NCBI RefSeq assembly: GCF_004768465.1
Contig: NZ_SRMF01000005.1
Span: forward strand, 124,001-188,000
Origin: Natronospirillum operosum
GTDB taxonomy: Bacteria > Pseudomonadota > Gammaproteobacteria > Pseudomonadales > Natronospirillaceae
Direction of reading: 5' to 3'
DNA: 64,000 nt
A program made the translations under genes and the position numbers. Under the pieces are notes generated by a model. The model did not search any database. It saw nothing but the letters and a program-made list of their open reading frames with translations, and was not told the origin of the DNA. Positions within the stretch are counted from its first letter, which is position 1. Each line of letters begins with the position of its first letter. Below are positions 8,367-16,883 of this stretch, piece by piece.

Positions 8367-9563
8367 TCAATTTTTCTCCATCAGGGTGGTTTTTCGGAAT
8401 GGCAGGTATCGGACTGACAGCAGAAGGCATCCGCTCATCAGGAGAACGGCTCCAATCATGAATAAGGGTTCGTAAGTGCCCAACATGGCGTATACCGATG
8501 ACAGGGTGTATCCGCCGGTTGCCTGAGACGCGGCGAACAGGGTGGTCGCCACACCCCACATCTTCTTGTGGCCAGCAGGCCCGAGAATTTCAGCGAGCCG
8601 CCCTGCAGTGAGCGCTACAATTCCCGGAATCATGGCCCCGACGACCAGCGATGAAATCGTGATGCTGACCATGGATACTGATATCGTCGGCAATGCGGTT
8701 GCTATCGTTTTTGCCAGAAAGCCTGACAGCAGGGCCGCGTGCCACCCGAGCTTCCTGGCAGCTCGGCCCGCAATGAAAGGGCCGAGCACAGCACCTATGC
8801 CGAGTACAGCCCATTGGTAACTTGCCATGCTCTGCCCCATGCCGACCTCACGAGCAAGATAGTCCACCCAGAACACCGTATGGGGGACGAACCCGATTCC
8901 GTCCAGTGCGTAAGCGGCCAGGACTATGCCGACACTCCACTTCTGCGCTGCGGTAATGCCAACTGCCCCATTACCCGACTGCGGAGCAGGCGGTAATGGC
9001 TTCAGTCCAACAAGGGCTCGATCACCGATGAAACCTGCAATGGCAGCAAGCATGCCGAGCCCTGCCCAAGCAAAGGTCAGCCCCCAGTTCAGCAACAGCG
9101 GAATCACCGTGGCAGACAGAAAGGCGCCCATTCCAATACCGGTAAAAACCATCGCACCGGTAACCGGTCGTTGTGACTCTGGTGTATTGGACAGTGCCAG
9201 CGATGGAGCCACGACCATCAGGGTGGCACCGGCAAAGCCGGCCAGAAACCGCCAGATGAAGAACCACATGAACCCGGCCGGGCTTAGACAAAGCAAGAAA
9301 CTCAGCGCCACCGCGACATACGCCACGCCCAGCACATGACGGGGTTTGTATCGTTCGGAAAGGGGGTGTGCTGCAATGGCGCCACCGAGATAACCAAGCA
9401 GATTTGCAGCACCCAGGTATGCAGCTTCAGTAGCTGTAAACCAGTTGGCTTCCACAAGAGCTGGAATGATTGGCGTGTAAGCAAACCGGGCCAGGCCTAT
9501 CCCCACAAAAGTAGCCATGGCTCCGGCCAGCAATGCAGAGACATTGAGTCTGTTTGCTATCAT
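8367..9563 (-). CDS. YbfB/YjiJ-family MFS transporter
   Basis: 398-aa, 12-segment major facilitator. The N-terminus (ATFVGIGLARFAYTPIIPAL) and the motif YLGAANLLGYLGGA are typical of the YbfB/YjiJ group. AGGAG lies nine nt before the ATG. It is the first gene of an operon with the GST and divergent from a LysR gene, with a dyad between them. The substrate is unknown. Confidence 0.87.
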   Translation of the reverse strand: MIANRLNVSALLAGAMATFVGIGLARFAYTPIIPALVEANWFTATEAAYLGAANLLGYLGGAIAAHPLSERYKPRHVLGVAYVAVALSFLLCLSPAGFMWFFIWRFLAGFAGATLMVVAPSLALSNTPESQRPVTGAMVFTGIGMGAFLSATVIPLLLNWGLTFAWAGLGMLAAIAGFIGDRALVGLKPLPPAPQSGNGAVGITAAQKWSVGIVLAAYALDGIGFVPHTVFWVDYLAREVGMGQSMASYQWAVLGIGAVLGPFIAGRAARKLGWHAALLSGFLAKTIATALPTISVSMVSITISSLVVGAMIPGIVALTAGRLAEILGPAGHKKMWGVATTLFAASQATGGYTLSSVYAMLGTYEPLFMIGAVLLMSGCLLLSVRYLPFRKTTLMEKN

Positions 9564-9622
9564 GCCGATACACTCCTGTGGGTTTCATCCATACCAGCGG
9601 TCAAGGTACGCACCCTGCTGAT

Positions 9623-9645
9623 TCATTTGAAGTGATTTGAAATGA
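9623..9645. promoter_or_regulatory. LysR-type dyad between MFS and LysR genes
   Basis: TCATTT-N11-AAATGA, an inverted repeat of the size and T-N11-A form bound by LysR-type regulators. It sits in the 129-bp divergent spacer, 60 bp from the MFS start and 48 bp from the LysR start, where the adjacent regulator is expected to act on both promoters. Confidence 0.55.
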
Positions 9646-9692
9646 TGGCTAGTATCACAATTGTAGATATCAGCCACTGAGAAGAGCGCCAG

Positions 9693-10574
9693 ATGCAACT
9701 GAAGTCGTTGAGAATATTTCGAGAGGTGGCCCGTACCGGTAGCTTTGTAGCAGCGGCTGAATTGCTACACACAGTCCAGTCCAACGTCACCGCACATATC
9801 AAGAAGCTCGAAGAAGAGCTGGATGCCAAGCTGATAGAACGCCACGGCGCTGTTCGACTCACCAGTGCGGGGCAAGCCTTGATTCAGTATTCGGAAAGCA
9901 TTCTGTCCGCTCACGACGAAGCACTTTCACTGTTCAGGAAAAACGCCTCGCCTCGGGGGCGCCTTCGAATTGGTGCCATGGAAACCACAACGGCTTTGAG
10001 GCTCCCGCCCATCCTCGCGAAGTTCCACAAAGCGCACCCTGAGGTCGATATAGAGCTTCACACAGGGCCGACGGCGGATCTGATCAAGGGGATGATGGCA
10101 GGACAGCATGACTGCATCTTTGTCGCCGGAAAGGTGAATCATCCACGCCTTCATCAATTCAGAGCGTTCGACGAACAGTTGGTGCTTGTCTCTGGAAGGC
10201 ACATGGACAAGATGCCTGCGCCCCAGGAATTGCAAACGGCGACGTTTCTTGCCTTTCGCCAGGGCTGCAGCTATCGCCAGCGAATTGAACTGCTGCTGGC
10301 GACCCATGGCGTCCATGCAACCCGAATATTCGATTTTGGCACTCTGGATGCGATGCTGGGCTGTGTTGCGGCTGGAATGGGATATGCGATACTGCCGAGC
10401 ATGACGGTTGAGGCCCACAGGCACCGTTTCGAGGTGCATAGCTACCCGTTGCCTGAGGAGATCGGGCAAGTAACCACTTACTACGCCGTACCTGAAATGG
10501 ATACCTGGACACCGGCAATGACTGCGTTTGCGGACGTGCTGCGAAGAGCGACTGATGCGCAAGTCTTCACATAG
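9693..10574 (+). CDS. LysR-family regulator, probably of the MFS-GST operon
   Basis: 293-aa LysR-type regulator with an N-terminal helix-turn-helix (IFREVARTGSFVAAAELLH, VQSNVTAHIKKLEEEL) and a substrate-binding-like effector domain beginning with GRLRIGAMETT. This start segment and the later GTLDAMLGCVAAGMGYAILP are typical of the CynR/PtxR-like branch. It is divergent from the MFS-GST operon, its likely target. The 3' end overlaps the convergent merR gene by 8 bp. Confidence 0.88.
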   Translation: MQLKSLRIFREVARTGSFVAAAELLHTVQSNVTAHIKKLEEELDAKLIERHGAVRLTSAGQALIQYSESILSAHDEALSLFRKNASPRGRLRIGAMETTTALRLPPILAKFHKAHPEVDIELHTGPTADLIKGMMAGQHDCIFVAGKVNHPRLHQFRAFDEQLVLVSGRHMDKMPAPQELQTATFLAFRQGCSYRQRIELLLATHGVHATRIFDFGTLDAMLGCVAAGMGYAILPSMTVEAHRHRFEVHSYPLPEEIGQVTTYYAVPEMDTWTPAMTAFADVLRRATDAQVFT

Positions 10575-10989
10575 AAAGCGGGTTTGTGCCGGCTGACAGC
10601 GCACCAATGATCTTGCAGTCCCTGACTTCTCCCCCCTTGCACTGGTGTACGACAGAGCGCAGTTCGCGGGCCAGCAGTTCGAGGGCCTGGATGCGTTGTT
10701 CAATGTCCTCCAAATGGTGCCGTGCAATGCGGTTCACCGGCTCGCAGTCCGAGTGGGGCATCTGATCGACCATGGTCAACAGTTCACGTATGGTCTGCAG
10801 GCTCAGGCCCAGTTCGCGCCCGCGCCGTATGAACCGCAGGCGCTGTATATCCTGCTGGCTGTAATAGCGATAACCGTTGTCCGAGCGCGCCGGTGCAGGC
10901 AGCAGTTGCAGTTTCTCGTAATGGCGGATGGACTCGGCGGAGCAGCCGCTGATGCGAGCGGCGGCGCCGATGCGATGAGAGGAAGACAT
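10567..10989 (-). CDS. MerR-family metal-responsive regulator (ZntR/CadR/PbrR-like)
   Basis: 140-aa MerR-type activator. The N-terminal helix-turn-helix (CSAESIRHYEKLQLLPAPAR) is followed by a dimerisation helix (about 80-112) and a C-terminal metal loop. Cys82, Cys117 and Cys125 (HQCKGGEVRDCKIIGAL) occupy the positions used by ZntR, CadR and PbrR to bind Zn, Cd or Pb. It is divergent from the permease-arsA operon, and the MerR promoter at 10993-11023 lies immediately before its start codon, so it should control that operon and itself. Which metal it senses cannot be read from the sequence. Confidence 0.88.
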   Translation of the reverse strand: MSSSHRIGAAARISGCSAESIRHYEKLQLLPAPARSDNGYRYYSQQDIQRLRFIRRGRELGLSLQTIRELLTMVDQMPHSDCEPVNRIARHHLEDIEQRIQALELLARELRSVVHQCKGGEVRDCKIIGALSAGTNPLSM

Positions 10990-10992
10990 GGC

Positions 10993-11023
10993 TTGACCCT
11001 GTAACGATTGCAGGGTTTAGCCT
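10993..11023 (+). promoter_or_regulatory. MerR-type promoter/operator of the permease-arsA operon
   Basis: A -35 element TTGACC (10993-10998) and -10 TAGCCT (11018-11023) are separated by 19 bp, the stretched spacing characteristic of MerR-activated promoters. Within the spacer region is the dyad ACCCTG-N9-CAGGGT (10996-11016), very close to the operator form of ZntR/CadR-type regulators. It points toward the permease gene at 11053. Confidence 0.88.
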
Positions 11024-11052
11024 AGCAGAATTCATCCAGGGAGGAGAACCCC

Positions 11053-12120
11053 ATGACGATTCTGCAGAGTACACTGGAACTGGCGCTGACTGCGGCGCCC
11101 TGGCTGCTGATCGGCTTGATGCTGGCCGGGCTGATCAAGGCCTGGGTGCCGATGACATTCATTCATCGCTGGGTTGGCGGCAATGGGCTGCTGAGCATTG
11201 CACGTGGCGCCGTACTGGGCGCACCGCTGCCGCTGTGTTCCTGTGGCGCCATCCCGACGGCCTTTGCGCTGCACCGCAACGGCGCCGGGCGCGGCCCCAT
11301 GACGGCTTTTCTGGTCGGTGCGCCGGGCGTGGGTGTGGACTCGATGGCCATGACCTATGCGTTGCTGGGGCCCTTCATGACGGCTGCCCGGGTGCTGGGT
11401 GCTCTGGTCACCGCCCTGGCCACCGGGCTGCTGGTCACGCTGAGCCGGGCGTCGTCGCAGCACCAGGAGCCGAGTCGGACAAGCTGCAGTAATGCCTGCG
11501 ATGACAGCTGCGATGGACAGCCCGATGCTGCCCCCGAAACCCAGTCAGAGAACTGGGGCCAGGGCTCCATGGCCCGGCTGCGCGGTGGCTTGCGCTATGC
11601 CTTTCGGGACATTCTGGATGACATCATGCCCTGGGTGGTCGGCGGGCTGGTGCTGGCCGGCGCCATGACGGCACTGGTGCCCGAGGCCTGGCTGGCCACC
11701 CTCGGTGACAGCCTGTGGTCCATGCTGTTGCTGGCGCTGGTCGGCGTGCCACTGTATATCTGTGCTGCTGCAGCAACTCCTATCGCCGCCGGCCTGTTGC
11801 TTGCCGGTGTCTCGCCCGGGGCGGCGCTGGTGTTCATGCTGGCCGGTCCGGTGACCAGCATGGCGACCCTGGGCGCACTGCGGCAGGAACTGGGTAACTC
11901 TGCCCTGACGCTGTACCTGATCGGGGTGGTCGGCACCGTGGTCGCAGTCGGTCTGGTGACCGACTGGTGGCTTGAACACAGTGGTATCGTCGTGCTGGCG
12001 CAACTGGGCACAGTGCGCGAGCTGGTGCCGGTGGTTCTGGAGTGGGCTGCTCTGGTGATATTGGCCGGCCTGGCGACGCTGCGGTGGTGGCCGGGAGGGA
12101 GGTCTCTGCGATTGATCTGA
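11053..12120 (+). CDS. PF03773-type permease (SO_0444-like Cu/Zn efflux or ArsP family)
   Basis: 355-aa integral membrane protein with about eight segments in two halves. The first half has the hallmark PLPLCSCGAIPTAFAL (near 57-72) and VGAPGVGVDS; the second has the matching VPLYICAAAATPIA. A cytoplasmic loop around residues 135-160 carries a Cys-rich cluster, SCSNACDDSC, as in the SO_0444 Cu/Zn efflux group rather than the shorter ArsP proteins for organoarsenicals. GAGGAG precedes the ATG. It is the first gene after the MerR promoter and lies 98 bp before arsA, so it is the only candidate membrane partner for ArsA here. Confidence 0.82.
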   Translation: MTILQSTLELALTAAPWLLIGLMLAGLIKAWVPMTFIHRWVGGNGLLSIARGAVLGAPLPLCSCGAIPTAFALHRNGAGRGPMTAFLVGAPGVGVDSMAMTYALLGPFMTAARVLGALVTALATGLLVTLSRASSQHQEPSRTSCSNACDDSCDGQPDAAPETQSENWGQGSMARLRGGLRYAFRDILDDIMPWVVGGLVLAGAMTALVPEAWLATLGDSLWSMLLLALVGVPLYICAAAATPIAAGLLLAGVSPGAALVFMLAGPVTSMATLGALRQELGNSALTLYLIGVVGTVVAVGLVTDWWLEHSGIVVLAQLGTVRELVPVVLEWAALVILAGLATLRWWPGGRSLRLI

Positions 12121-12218
12121 ATCAATGGCCCTGATGACCAGGCATGCTAGGTTGGTAATCGGTCATATTCAGTTCCCGGGGAGCTGTTCAGTACCTCGGT
12201 GGCACCAGGAGATGTTGC

Positions 12219-13979
12219 ATGTTTACCGACCTGCCAAAATACGTGTTCTTCACCGGCAAAGGTGGTGTGGGCAAGACCTCTCTGGCCTGCGCCACTGCAG
12301 TCAGCCTGGTGGAGCAGGGCAGCCGCGTGCTGCTGGTCAGCACGGACCCGGCGTCCAATATCGGGCAGGTGTTCGAGACGACGCTGGGCAATGAGGTGCG
12401 GGCCATCAAGACAGTACCCGGGCTGGATGCCATCGAAGTGGACCCGGAAGCCGCAGCCCAGGCCTATCGTGATCGCATTCTCACGCCGCTGGCCGCAACT
12501 GCCAGCGAGGATGAAATACGCAGCGCCACCGAGCAGCTGTCCGGTGCCTGTACTACCGAGATAGCGGCGTTCGATGAATTCACTTCCCTGCTGACCGATC
12601 CGGATCTGGTCGACCAGTATGACCACGTCATCTTTGACACGGCGCCCACCGGCCACACCATACGCCTGCTGAAACTGCCTGGCGCCTGGTCCGGTTTTCT
12701 GTCCACGGGCAAGGGTGATGCGTCCTGTCTGGGGCCGCTGGCCGGGCTGGACAAGCAGAAGGCGCGGTACGCCGAGGCGGTGGAGCGCCTGTCCGATGGT
12801 GAGGAAACCCGGTTGATCCTGGTGGCTCGGCCGCGCACGTCGGCTCTCAAAGAGGTAGCCCGCACCTCGGAAGAATTGGCAGCGATCGGTCTGCGCAACC
12901 AGCAACTGGCCATCAATGGCGTCATGCCGGCCATGGAAATGGAAGGAAACGATGCACTGGCGCAGGCCCTGTATGACAAGGACCAGGCCGCACTGGCCGA
13001 GATGCCGAAGGTCATTCGTCAACTGCCGCGCGAGGACTTTCCGCTGCGCCCGGAAAATCTCGTCGGCCTGGACGCCCTCAAGCGCTTTGCCCGCAACGAA
13101 CCGGCACCGACAGGTCAGGCTTCAGACAGCCCTGCAGACGTCGATTACCCGGATCTGAGCACTCTGGTCGATGATGTGGAGCCCCGAGACAAGGGCCTCT
13201 TGATGTTCATGGGCAAGGGCGGCGTGGGTAAAACCACCATGGCCGCCGCGTTTGCCGCCGAGCTGGCCCGGTGGGGCCGCAAGGTGCTGCTGACCACCAC
13301 CGACCCGGCGGCCCATCTGAGTGAAACGCTCGGCGATGCGCTGGCGAATCTGACTGTCAGCCGCATTGACCCGGCGGTGGAGATCGAGCGCTATAAGGAC
13401 GAGGTGATGCAGCGCAAGGGCAAACACTTGGACGCCGAAGGGCTGGCCATGCTGGAAGAAGACCTGCGCTCGCCCTGTACCGAGGAAATCGCCGTGTTTC
13501 AGGCGTTCTCCCGGGTCATTCGGGAAAGCAGCAAGCACTTTGTGGTCATGGATACCGCTCCCACCGGGCATACCCTGCTGTTGCTGGATACCACCGGCTC
13601 CTATCATCAGGACATGCTGCGCCACAGCGGCAACGACAAATCTGTGCGCATGGTAACGCCAATGATGCGCCTGCAGGATCCGGATGCCACCCAGGTCATG
13701 ATTGTCACCCTGGCTGAAACCACACCCATTCTGGAAGCCGAAAAACTGCAGCAGGACCTGCGCCGGGCCGGCATCGAGCCCTGGGCCTGGATCATTAACG
13801 CCAGCCTGGCCGCCGCCGACACCCAGCATCCATTGCTGGCGCAACGGGCCCGAGCCGAGCATCCGCAGATCGACAAGGTCGCCTCCGGACTGGCCGCGCG
13901 CTATGCCGTGGTGCCCATGCAGGCGGAGGACCCGACCGGGGCCGACCGTTTGCTGTCTCTGGTGAATGTGCAGGGTTGA
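12219..13979 (+). CDS. arsA: Arsenical pump-driving ATPase ArsA (tandem)
   Basis: 586-aa soluble ATPase made of two homologous halves, closely resembling plasmid R773 ArsA. The P-loops are FFTGKGGVGKTS (near residue 8) and FMGKGGVGKTT (near 330), each half has the DTAPTGHT signature, and the three metalloid-binding cysteines are present: SGACTTE, ASCLGP and RSPCTEE, equivalent to Cys113, Cys172 and Cys422 of R773 ArsA. ArsA normally drives ArsB with ArsD delivering arsenite; none of arsB, acr3, arsD, arsC or arsR is near. AGGAG lies 7 nt before the ATG. Confidence 0.95.
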   Translation: MFTDLPKYVFFTGKGGVGKTSLACATAVSLVEQGSRVLLVSTDPASNIGQVFETTLGNEVRAIKTVPGLDAIEVDPEAAAQAYRDRILTPLAATASEDEIRSATEQLSGACTTEIAAFDEFTSLLTDPDLVDQYDHVIFDTAPTGHTIRLLKLPGAWSGFLSTGKGDASCLGPLAGLDKQKARYAEAVERLSDGEETRLILVARPRTSALKEVARTSEELAAIGLRNQQLAINGVMPAMEMEGNDALAQALYDKDQAALAEMPKVIRQLPREDFPLRPENLVGLDALKRFARNEPAPTGQASDSPADVDYPDLSTLVDDVEPRDKGLLMFMGKGGVGKTTMAAAFAAELARWGRKVLLTTTDPAAHLSETLGDALANLTVSRIDPAVEIERYKDEVMQRKGKHLDAEGLAMLEEDLRSPCTEEIAVFQAFSRVIRESSKHFVVMDTAPTGHTLLLLDTTGSYHQDMLRHSGNDKSVRMVTPMMRLQDPDATQVMIVTLAETTPILEAEKLQQDLRRAGIEPWAWIINASLAAADTQHPLLAQRARAEHPQIDKVASGLAARYAVVPMQAEDPTGADRLLSLVNVQG

Positions 13980-14332
13980 ATCACATCTGGCGCGTGAGGA
14001 GTCCTGTTTTCGTGCCAATGGAAGGGATGCTGGACCTGCCTTGGGTCCGCTTGCGGAGCGCCAAGGGTTTCCGTATATTATTCGTCAGTTGGAGCAAGAA
14101 GATCACCATCCCCATGAACGGCAGTTTGGCTTTTCAGTATGTGCAGCGATTTATTCACCCCCGGCAGTGTGACGGCGCGGGTGGATGATGATGTGCGCAT
14201 CATGATAAGCGGAAAACCCCCGGGCCTGCTCCCGGGGGTTTTTTGTTTGTGCGGTTGAAAGTGTGTGCTGGATAGCACACATCGACTGCGCTCGATTTTC
14301 CGCCAAAAGTTACTATTTGGAGAAATCGAATC
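13980..14332. other. Intergenic region after arsA
   Basis: A 353-bp spacer. Short open frames here have no family resemblance. The firm elements are the arsA terminator (14214-14245) and, in the leader of the next gene, two small hairpins: GTGTGCT-GGAT-AGCACAC (14263-14280) and TCGA-CTGCGC-TCGA (14282-14295). These could shape the 5' end of the PheRS-like mRNA. Confidence 0.45.
14214..14245 (+). terminator. Rho-independent terminator of the permease-arsA operon
   Basis: AAACCCCCGGG (14214-14224), loop CCTGCT, CCCGGGGGTTT (14231-14241), then a T-rich tail ending in GTTTGT. An 11-bp GC-rich stem with T tract, a strong intrinsic terminator about 235 bp beyond the arsA stop. Confidence 0.88.
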
Positions 14333-15454
14333 ATGGCCAATCTATTGTCAGCCGATGCGCTGTCGCGTTCCCTGTCCCTGCCTGATCTGACCGACCCCGC
14401 AAACGGGCCGCATGCATTGCAGCTGTTGCTGCAGAATATCCGACGTGCCCTGGCGAGCCAGTGGCGCTGTCAGCAGCAGATCGTGCGTACCAGTCCGGTT
14501 GTATCTGTCGAGAACAACTATGACCGGCTGGGCTATCCGCCCGGCGGTGCCGCCAGAGAAGCGCGCTATACCCGTTATGTGACCCCGCGCTACATTCTTC
14601 GCACGCAAACCTCTGCGGCGATTCCGGATCTGCTGGCTGGTCTGAACATTGATCCGCCGCAAGATCTGCTGTTGTTGTTGCCCGGATTGGTGTATCGGCG
14701 CGACAGCATCGACCGGCTCCATTGCGGAGAACCTCACCAGCTGGACCTGTGGCGAGTTGTGAGCAATGCGACTGGCCAGACCATGGCCCTGAGTGACCTC
14801 ATGGAGATGATCAGCATCATCATGCAAGTGGCGCTGCCCGGGATGCGCTGGCGTACTGTCGAGTCACCACACCCCTATACGGAGCAGGGGGTGCAGATTG
14901 ACGCTCTGTGGCACGACCAGTGGGTGGAAGTCGGGGAGTGTGGACTGGCGTCAACCCAGGTGCTGCGACAGGCCGGGCTCTCCGATCACAGCGGTCTTGC
15001 CATGGGTCTTGGTCTGGACCGGTTGCTCATGCTGCGCAAGAACATCCCGGATATCCGGCTTCTGCGCAGCCAGGACCCGCGAGTGTTGAAGCAGATGAAT
15101 GATCTGGAACCCTATGTGCCGGTGTCCTCGATGCCGGCCGTTCAGCGTGATCTTTCGATCTGCGTGGCTTCTGAAATGGATGAGGAAACCCTGGGGGACC
15201 GCGTGCGTGGTCAACAGCAGTGTGCGGAGTACATCGAGGAAATCAGCGTCAAGGCTGAAACCCCCTACGCTGACTTGCCAGCCTCGGCGCGCCGTCGCAT
15301 GGGTATGAAGCCGCAACAGAAAAACGTGCTGCTTCGGGTAACGTTGCGGCATATGGACCGTACGCTGACCGATCAGCAAGCCAACGAGATACGTAACGAC
15401 ATCTATCGGTTGCTGCACCAAGGTGACAGGCACGAACTGGCGCACAATGGCTAG
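14333..15454 (+). CDS. Single-chain phenylalanyl-tRNA synthetase-like protein (PheS-related ligase with FDX-ACB domain)
   Basis: 373-aa protein joining a PheS-like class II synthetase core to the anticodon-binding (FDX-ACB) domain normally found at the end of PheT, the same layout as the mitochondrial monomeric PheRS. In the core, RTQTSAAIP (near 90) matches the PheS substrate loop, VYRRDSIDRLHCGEPHQLD (near 120) matches motif 2, and GLGLDRLLML...DIRLLRSQDPRVL matches motif 3. The C-terminal domain (about 265-370) shows MPAVQRDLSI and DRTLTDQQANEIR. Bacteria charge tRNA-Phe with PheST, so this is an extra copy, resembling what has been called a 'PheS-related mystery ligase'. The true substrate is unknown. 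Confidence 0.8.
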   Translation: MANLLSADALSRSLSLPDLTDPANGPHALQLLLQNIRRALASQWRCQQQIVRTSPVVSVENNYDRLGYPPGGAAREARYTRYVTPRYILRTQTSAAIPDLLAGLNIDPPQDLLLLLPGLVYRRDSIDRLHCGEPHQLDLWRVVSNATGQTMALSDLMEMISIIMQVALPGMRWRTVESPHPYTEQGVQIDALWHDQWVEVGECGLASTQVLRQAGLSDHSGLAMGLGLDRLLMLRKNIPDIRLLRSQDPRVLKQMNDLEPYVPVSSMPAVQRDLSICVASEMDEETLGDRVRGQQQCAEYIEEISVKAETPYADLPASARRRMGMKPQQKNVLLRVTLRHMDRTLTDQQANEIRNDIYRLLHQGDRHELAHNG

Positions 15455-15475
15455 GTGGACGTGACGCACCACCGC

Positions 15476-15514
15476 CTCCGGCGGCTGACTCTGCGTGTCA
15501 GACAGCCGCCGGAG
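15476..15514. terminator. Convergent hairpin between PheRS-like and merR genes
   Basis: CTCCGGCGGCTG (15476-15487) pairs perfectly with CAGCCGCCGGAG (15503-15514). On the plus strand it is followed by CTATTTG, a poor T tract. Placed between two convergent genes and touching the merR stop codon, it probably ends both transcripts. Confidence 0.65.
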
Positions 15515-15910
15515 CTATTTGTGGCAGCGGTTTTCAATCAACCCGACTTTCAGGTCGCTGGCGGACTGGGTCTCCAGCTTCGACAGCCACCTGAGCAGGG
15601 TCGCCCTGGATTGCTGCAGCGTCTCAATGTTCTCGTCTATACGCGCCACCTGCTGGTGCAGATGCGCGATCAGGGTGGGGCACTGTGGATCGGGGTCGCG
15701 CAAAAAGGGTATGGCCGGTCGAATTTCTTTCAGGGTGAAACCGACCGACTTGGCCAGCCGGATAAACTTCAATTCTTCGAGCACCTGTGGCGTGTAGGCA
15801 CGATAGCCATTGTCCTGCCTGGCAGGGGGCGTGATCAGTCCTTCCTTCTCGTAATAACGCAGAGTTTCCTTGTTGATGCCGGCAGTTCTGGCCACTTGAG
15901 CCGCTTTCAT
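15515..15910 (-). CDS. MerR-family transcriptional regulator
   Basis: 131-aa MerR-type regulator: helix-turn-helix KAAQVARTAGINKETLRYYE, wing PARQDNGYRAYT, then a long dimer helix. Only scattered Cys are present (PQCPTL near 83 and the terminal NRCHK), a sparser pattern than the metal sensor at 10.6 kb. The ATG at 15910 is chosen because GAGG precedes it at 9 nt; upstream in-frame starts at 15925 and 16003 have no site and would run through the operator. It is divergent from the alpha/beta hydrolase gene, its probable target. Confidence 0.85.
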   Translation of the reverse strand: MKAAQVARTAGINKETLRYYEKEGLITPPARQDNGYRAYTPQVLEELKFIRLAKSVGFTLKEIRPAIPFLRDPDPQCPTLIAHLHQQVARIDENIETLQQSRATLLRWLSKLETQSASDLKVGLIENRCHK

Positions 15911-15940
15911 GAATGGAAACCTCATAATTGTCGTCGGGTC

Positions 15941-15972
15941 TTGACTCTGTAGCATACTCCATACTTTAGACT
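15941..15972 (+). promoter_or_regulatory. MerR-type promoter of the alpha/beta hydrolase gene
   Basis: TTGACT (15941-15946) and TAGACT (15967-15972) are separated by 20 bp, the long spacing used by MerR regulators. Between them lies an imperfect 25-bp dyad centred at 15958 of the form TCT-gt-AG-c-AT...AT-a-CT-tt-AGA. It reads toward the hydrolase gene and sits 30 bp upstream of the merR start. Confidence 0.7.
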
Positions 15973-16002
15973 CTGCCCATATTGCCAACACCGAGGTGTC
16001 CA

Positions 16003-16857
16003 ATGACGGTTCAGGGACAGGATTTCACTTTCGAGGCAACCGATGGCTATCCGCTGGCGGGCTGCCACTACCGGGCAAGCGAGGCCAAAGGCGTTATTCT
16101 GATTGCGAGTGCGACTGGGGTACCGCAGGGTTTCTATCGCCGTTTTGCCGAGTACGCCACGACCCAGGATTTTTCCGCTGTGACTTTCGACTACAGAGGG
16201 ATTGGCCGGTCTGCACCCAGGAGCCTGAAAGGCTTCGAAATGGATTTTCGGGATTGGGCGCGCAAGGACCTGAGCGCCCTGGTTGATTGGCTGCAGAATG
16301 AAAGCACGCCTCTGTATCTGGTCGGGCACTCCTACGGCGGCCATGCGCTGGGGCTGATTGACAACCATCACGCTATCCGCGCGGCCTGCTTCCTGGGTAC
16401 CGGTGCGGGCTGGCATGGCTGGATGCCGAGGCTGGAGAGCCTCCGCGTCCGCTTCATGTGGCACGGCATGGCGCCGTTGCTGACCGGGCTGAAGGGCTAC
16501 CTGGCCTGGAGCAGGCTGGGCATGGGGGAAGACCTGCCGCTTGGGGTCTATCAGCAATGGAAGCGCTGGTGCGGGTTCCCGCACTATTTCTTTGATGATC
16601 CCGAGTATACGGAGGTAAACGACCAGTTCTCAGCCGTGAAAACACCCATTCAGGCGATCAATGCCGTGGACGACAAGTGGGCCATGCCCCGGTCGCGGGA
16701 TGCCTTCATGCAATTCTATGCCGCAAGCGTCGTTGACAGTGTGGATCTTGTGCCACAGGACATCGGGCTGAGGGAAATCGGCCATATGGGCTATTTTCGA
16801 TCTCGAGCACAGAGCCTGTGGCCCGGCATAATTGCTTACTTCAAAAAGCACGGGTGA
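16003..16857 (+). CDS. Alpha/beta hydrolase
   Basis: 284-aa alpha/beta-hydrolase fold protein. The nucleophile elbow is GHSYGGH (near residue 105), the oxyanion/strand region is FDYRGIGRSAP (near 62), and a late GHMGYF could supply the catalytic His. No signal peptide, so it is cytoplasmic. The ATG at 16003 follows GAGGTG; an in-frame ATG at 15982 overlaps the promoter region. Substrate unknown; the MerR-type control suggests a response to a xenobiotic or redox-active compound. Confidence 0.82.
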   Translation: MTVQGQDFTFEATDGYPLAGCHYRASEAKGVILIASATGVPQGFYRRFAEYATTQDFSAVTFDYRGIGRSAPRSLKGFEMDFRDWARKDLSALVDWLQNESTPLYLVGHSYGGHALGLIDNHHAIRAACFLGTGAGWHGWMPRLESLRVRFMWHGMAPLLTGLKGYLAWSRLGMGEDLPLGVYQQWKRWCGFPHYFFDDPEYTEVNDQFSAVKTPIQAINAVDDKWAMPRSRDAFMQFYAASVVDSVDLVPQDIGLREIGHMGYFRSRAQSLWPGIIAYFKKHG

Positions 16858-16883
16858 GTTGAACAGGCTCCGCCTGCAAGAAC

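Noticed and set aside
13966-14188. 68- and 70-residue plus-strand frames after arsA
   Set aside because: No ribosome-binding site with good spacing, no family resemblance, and they end at or before the arsA terminator.
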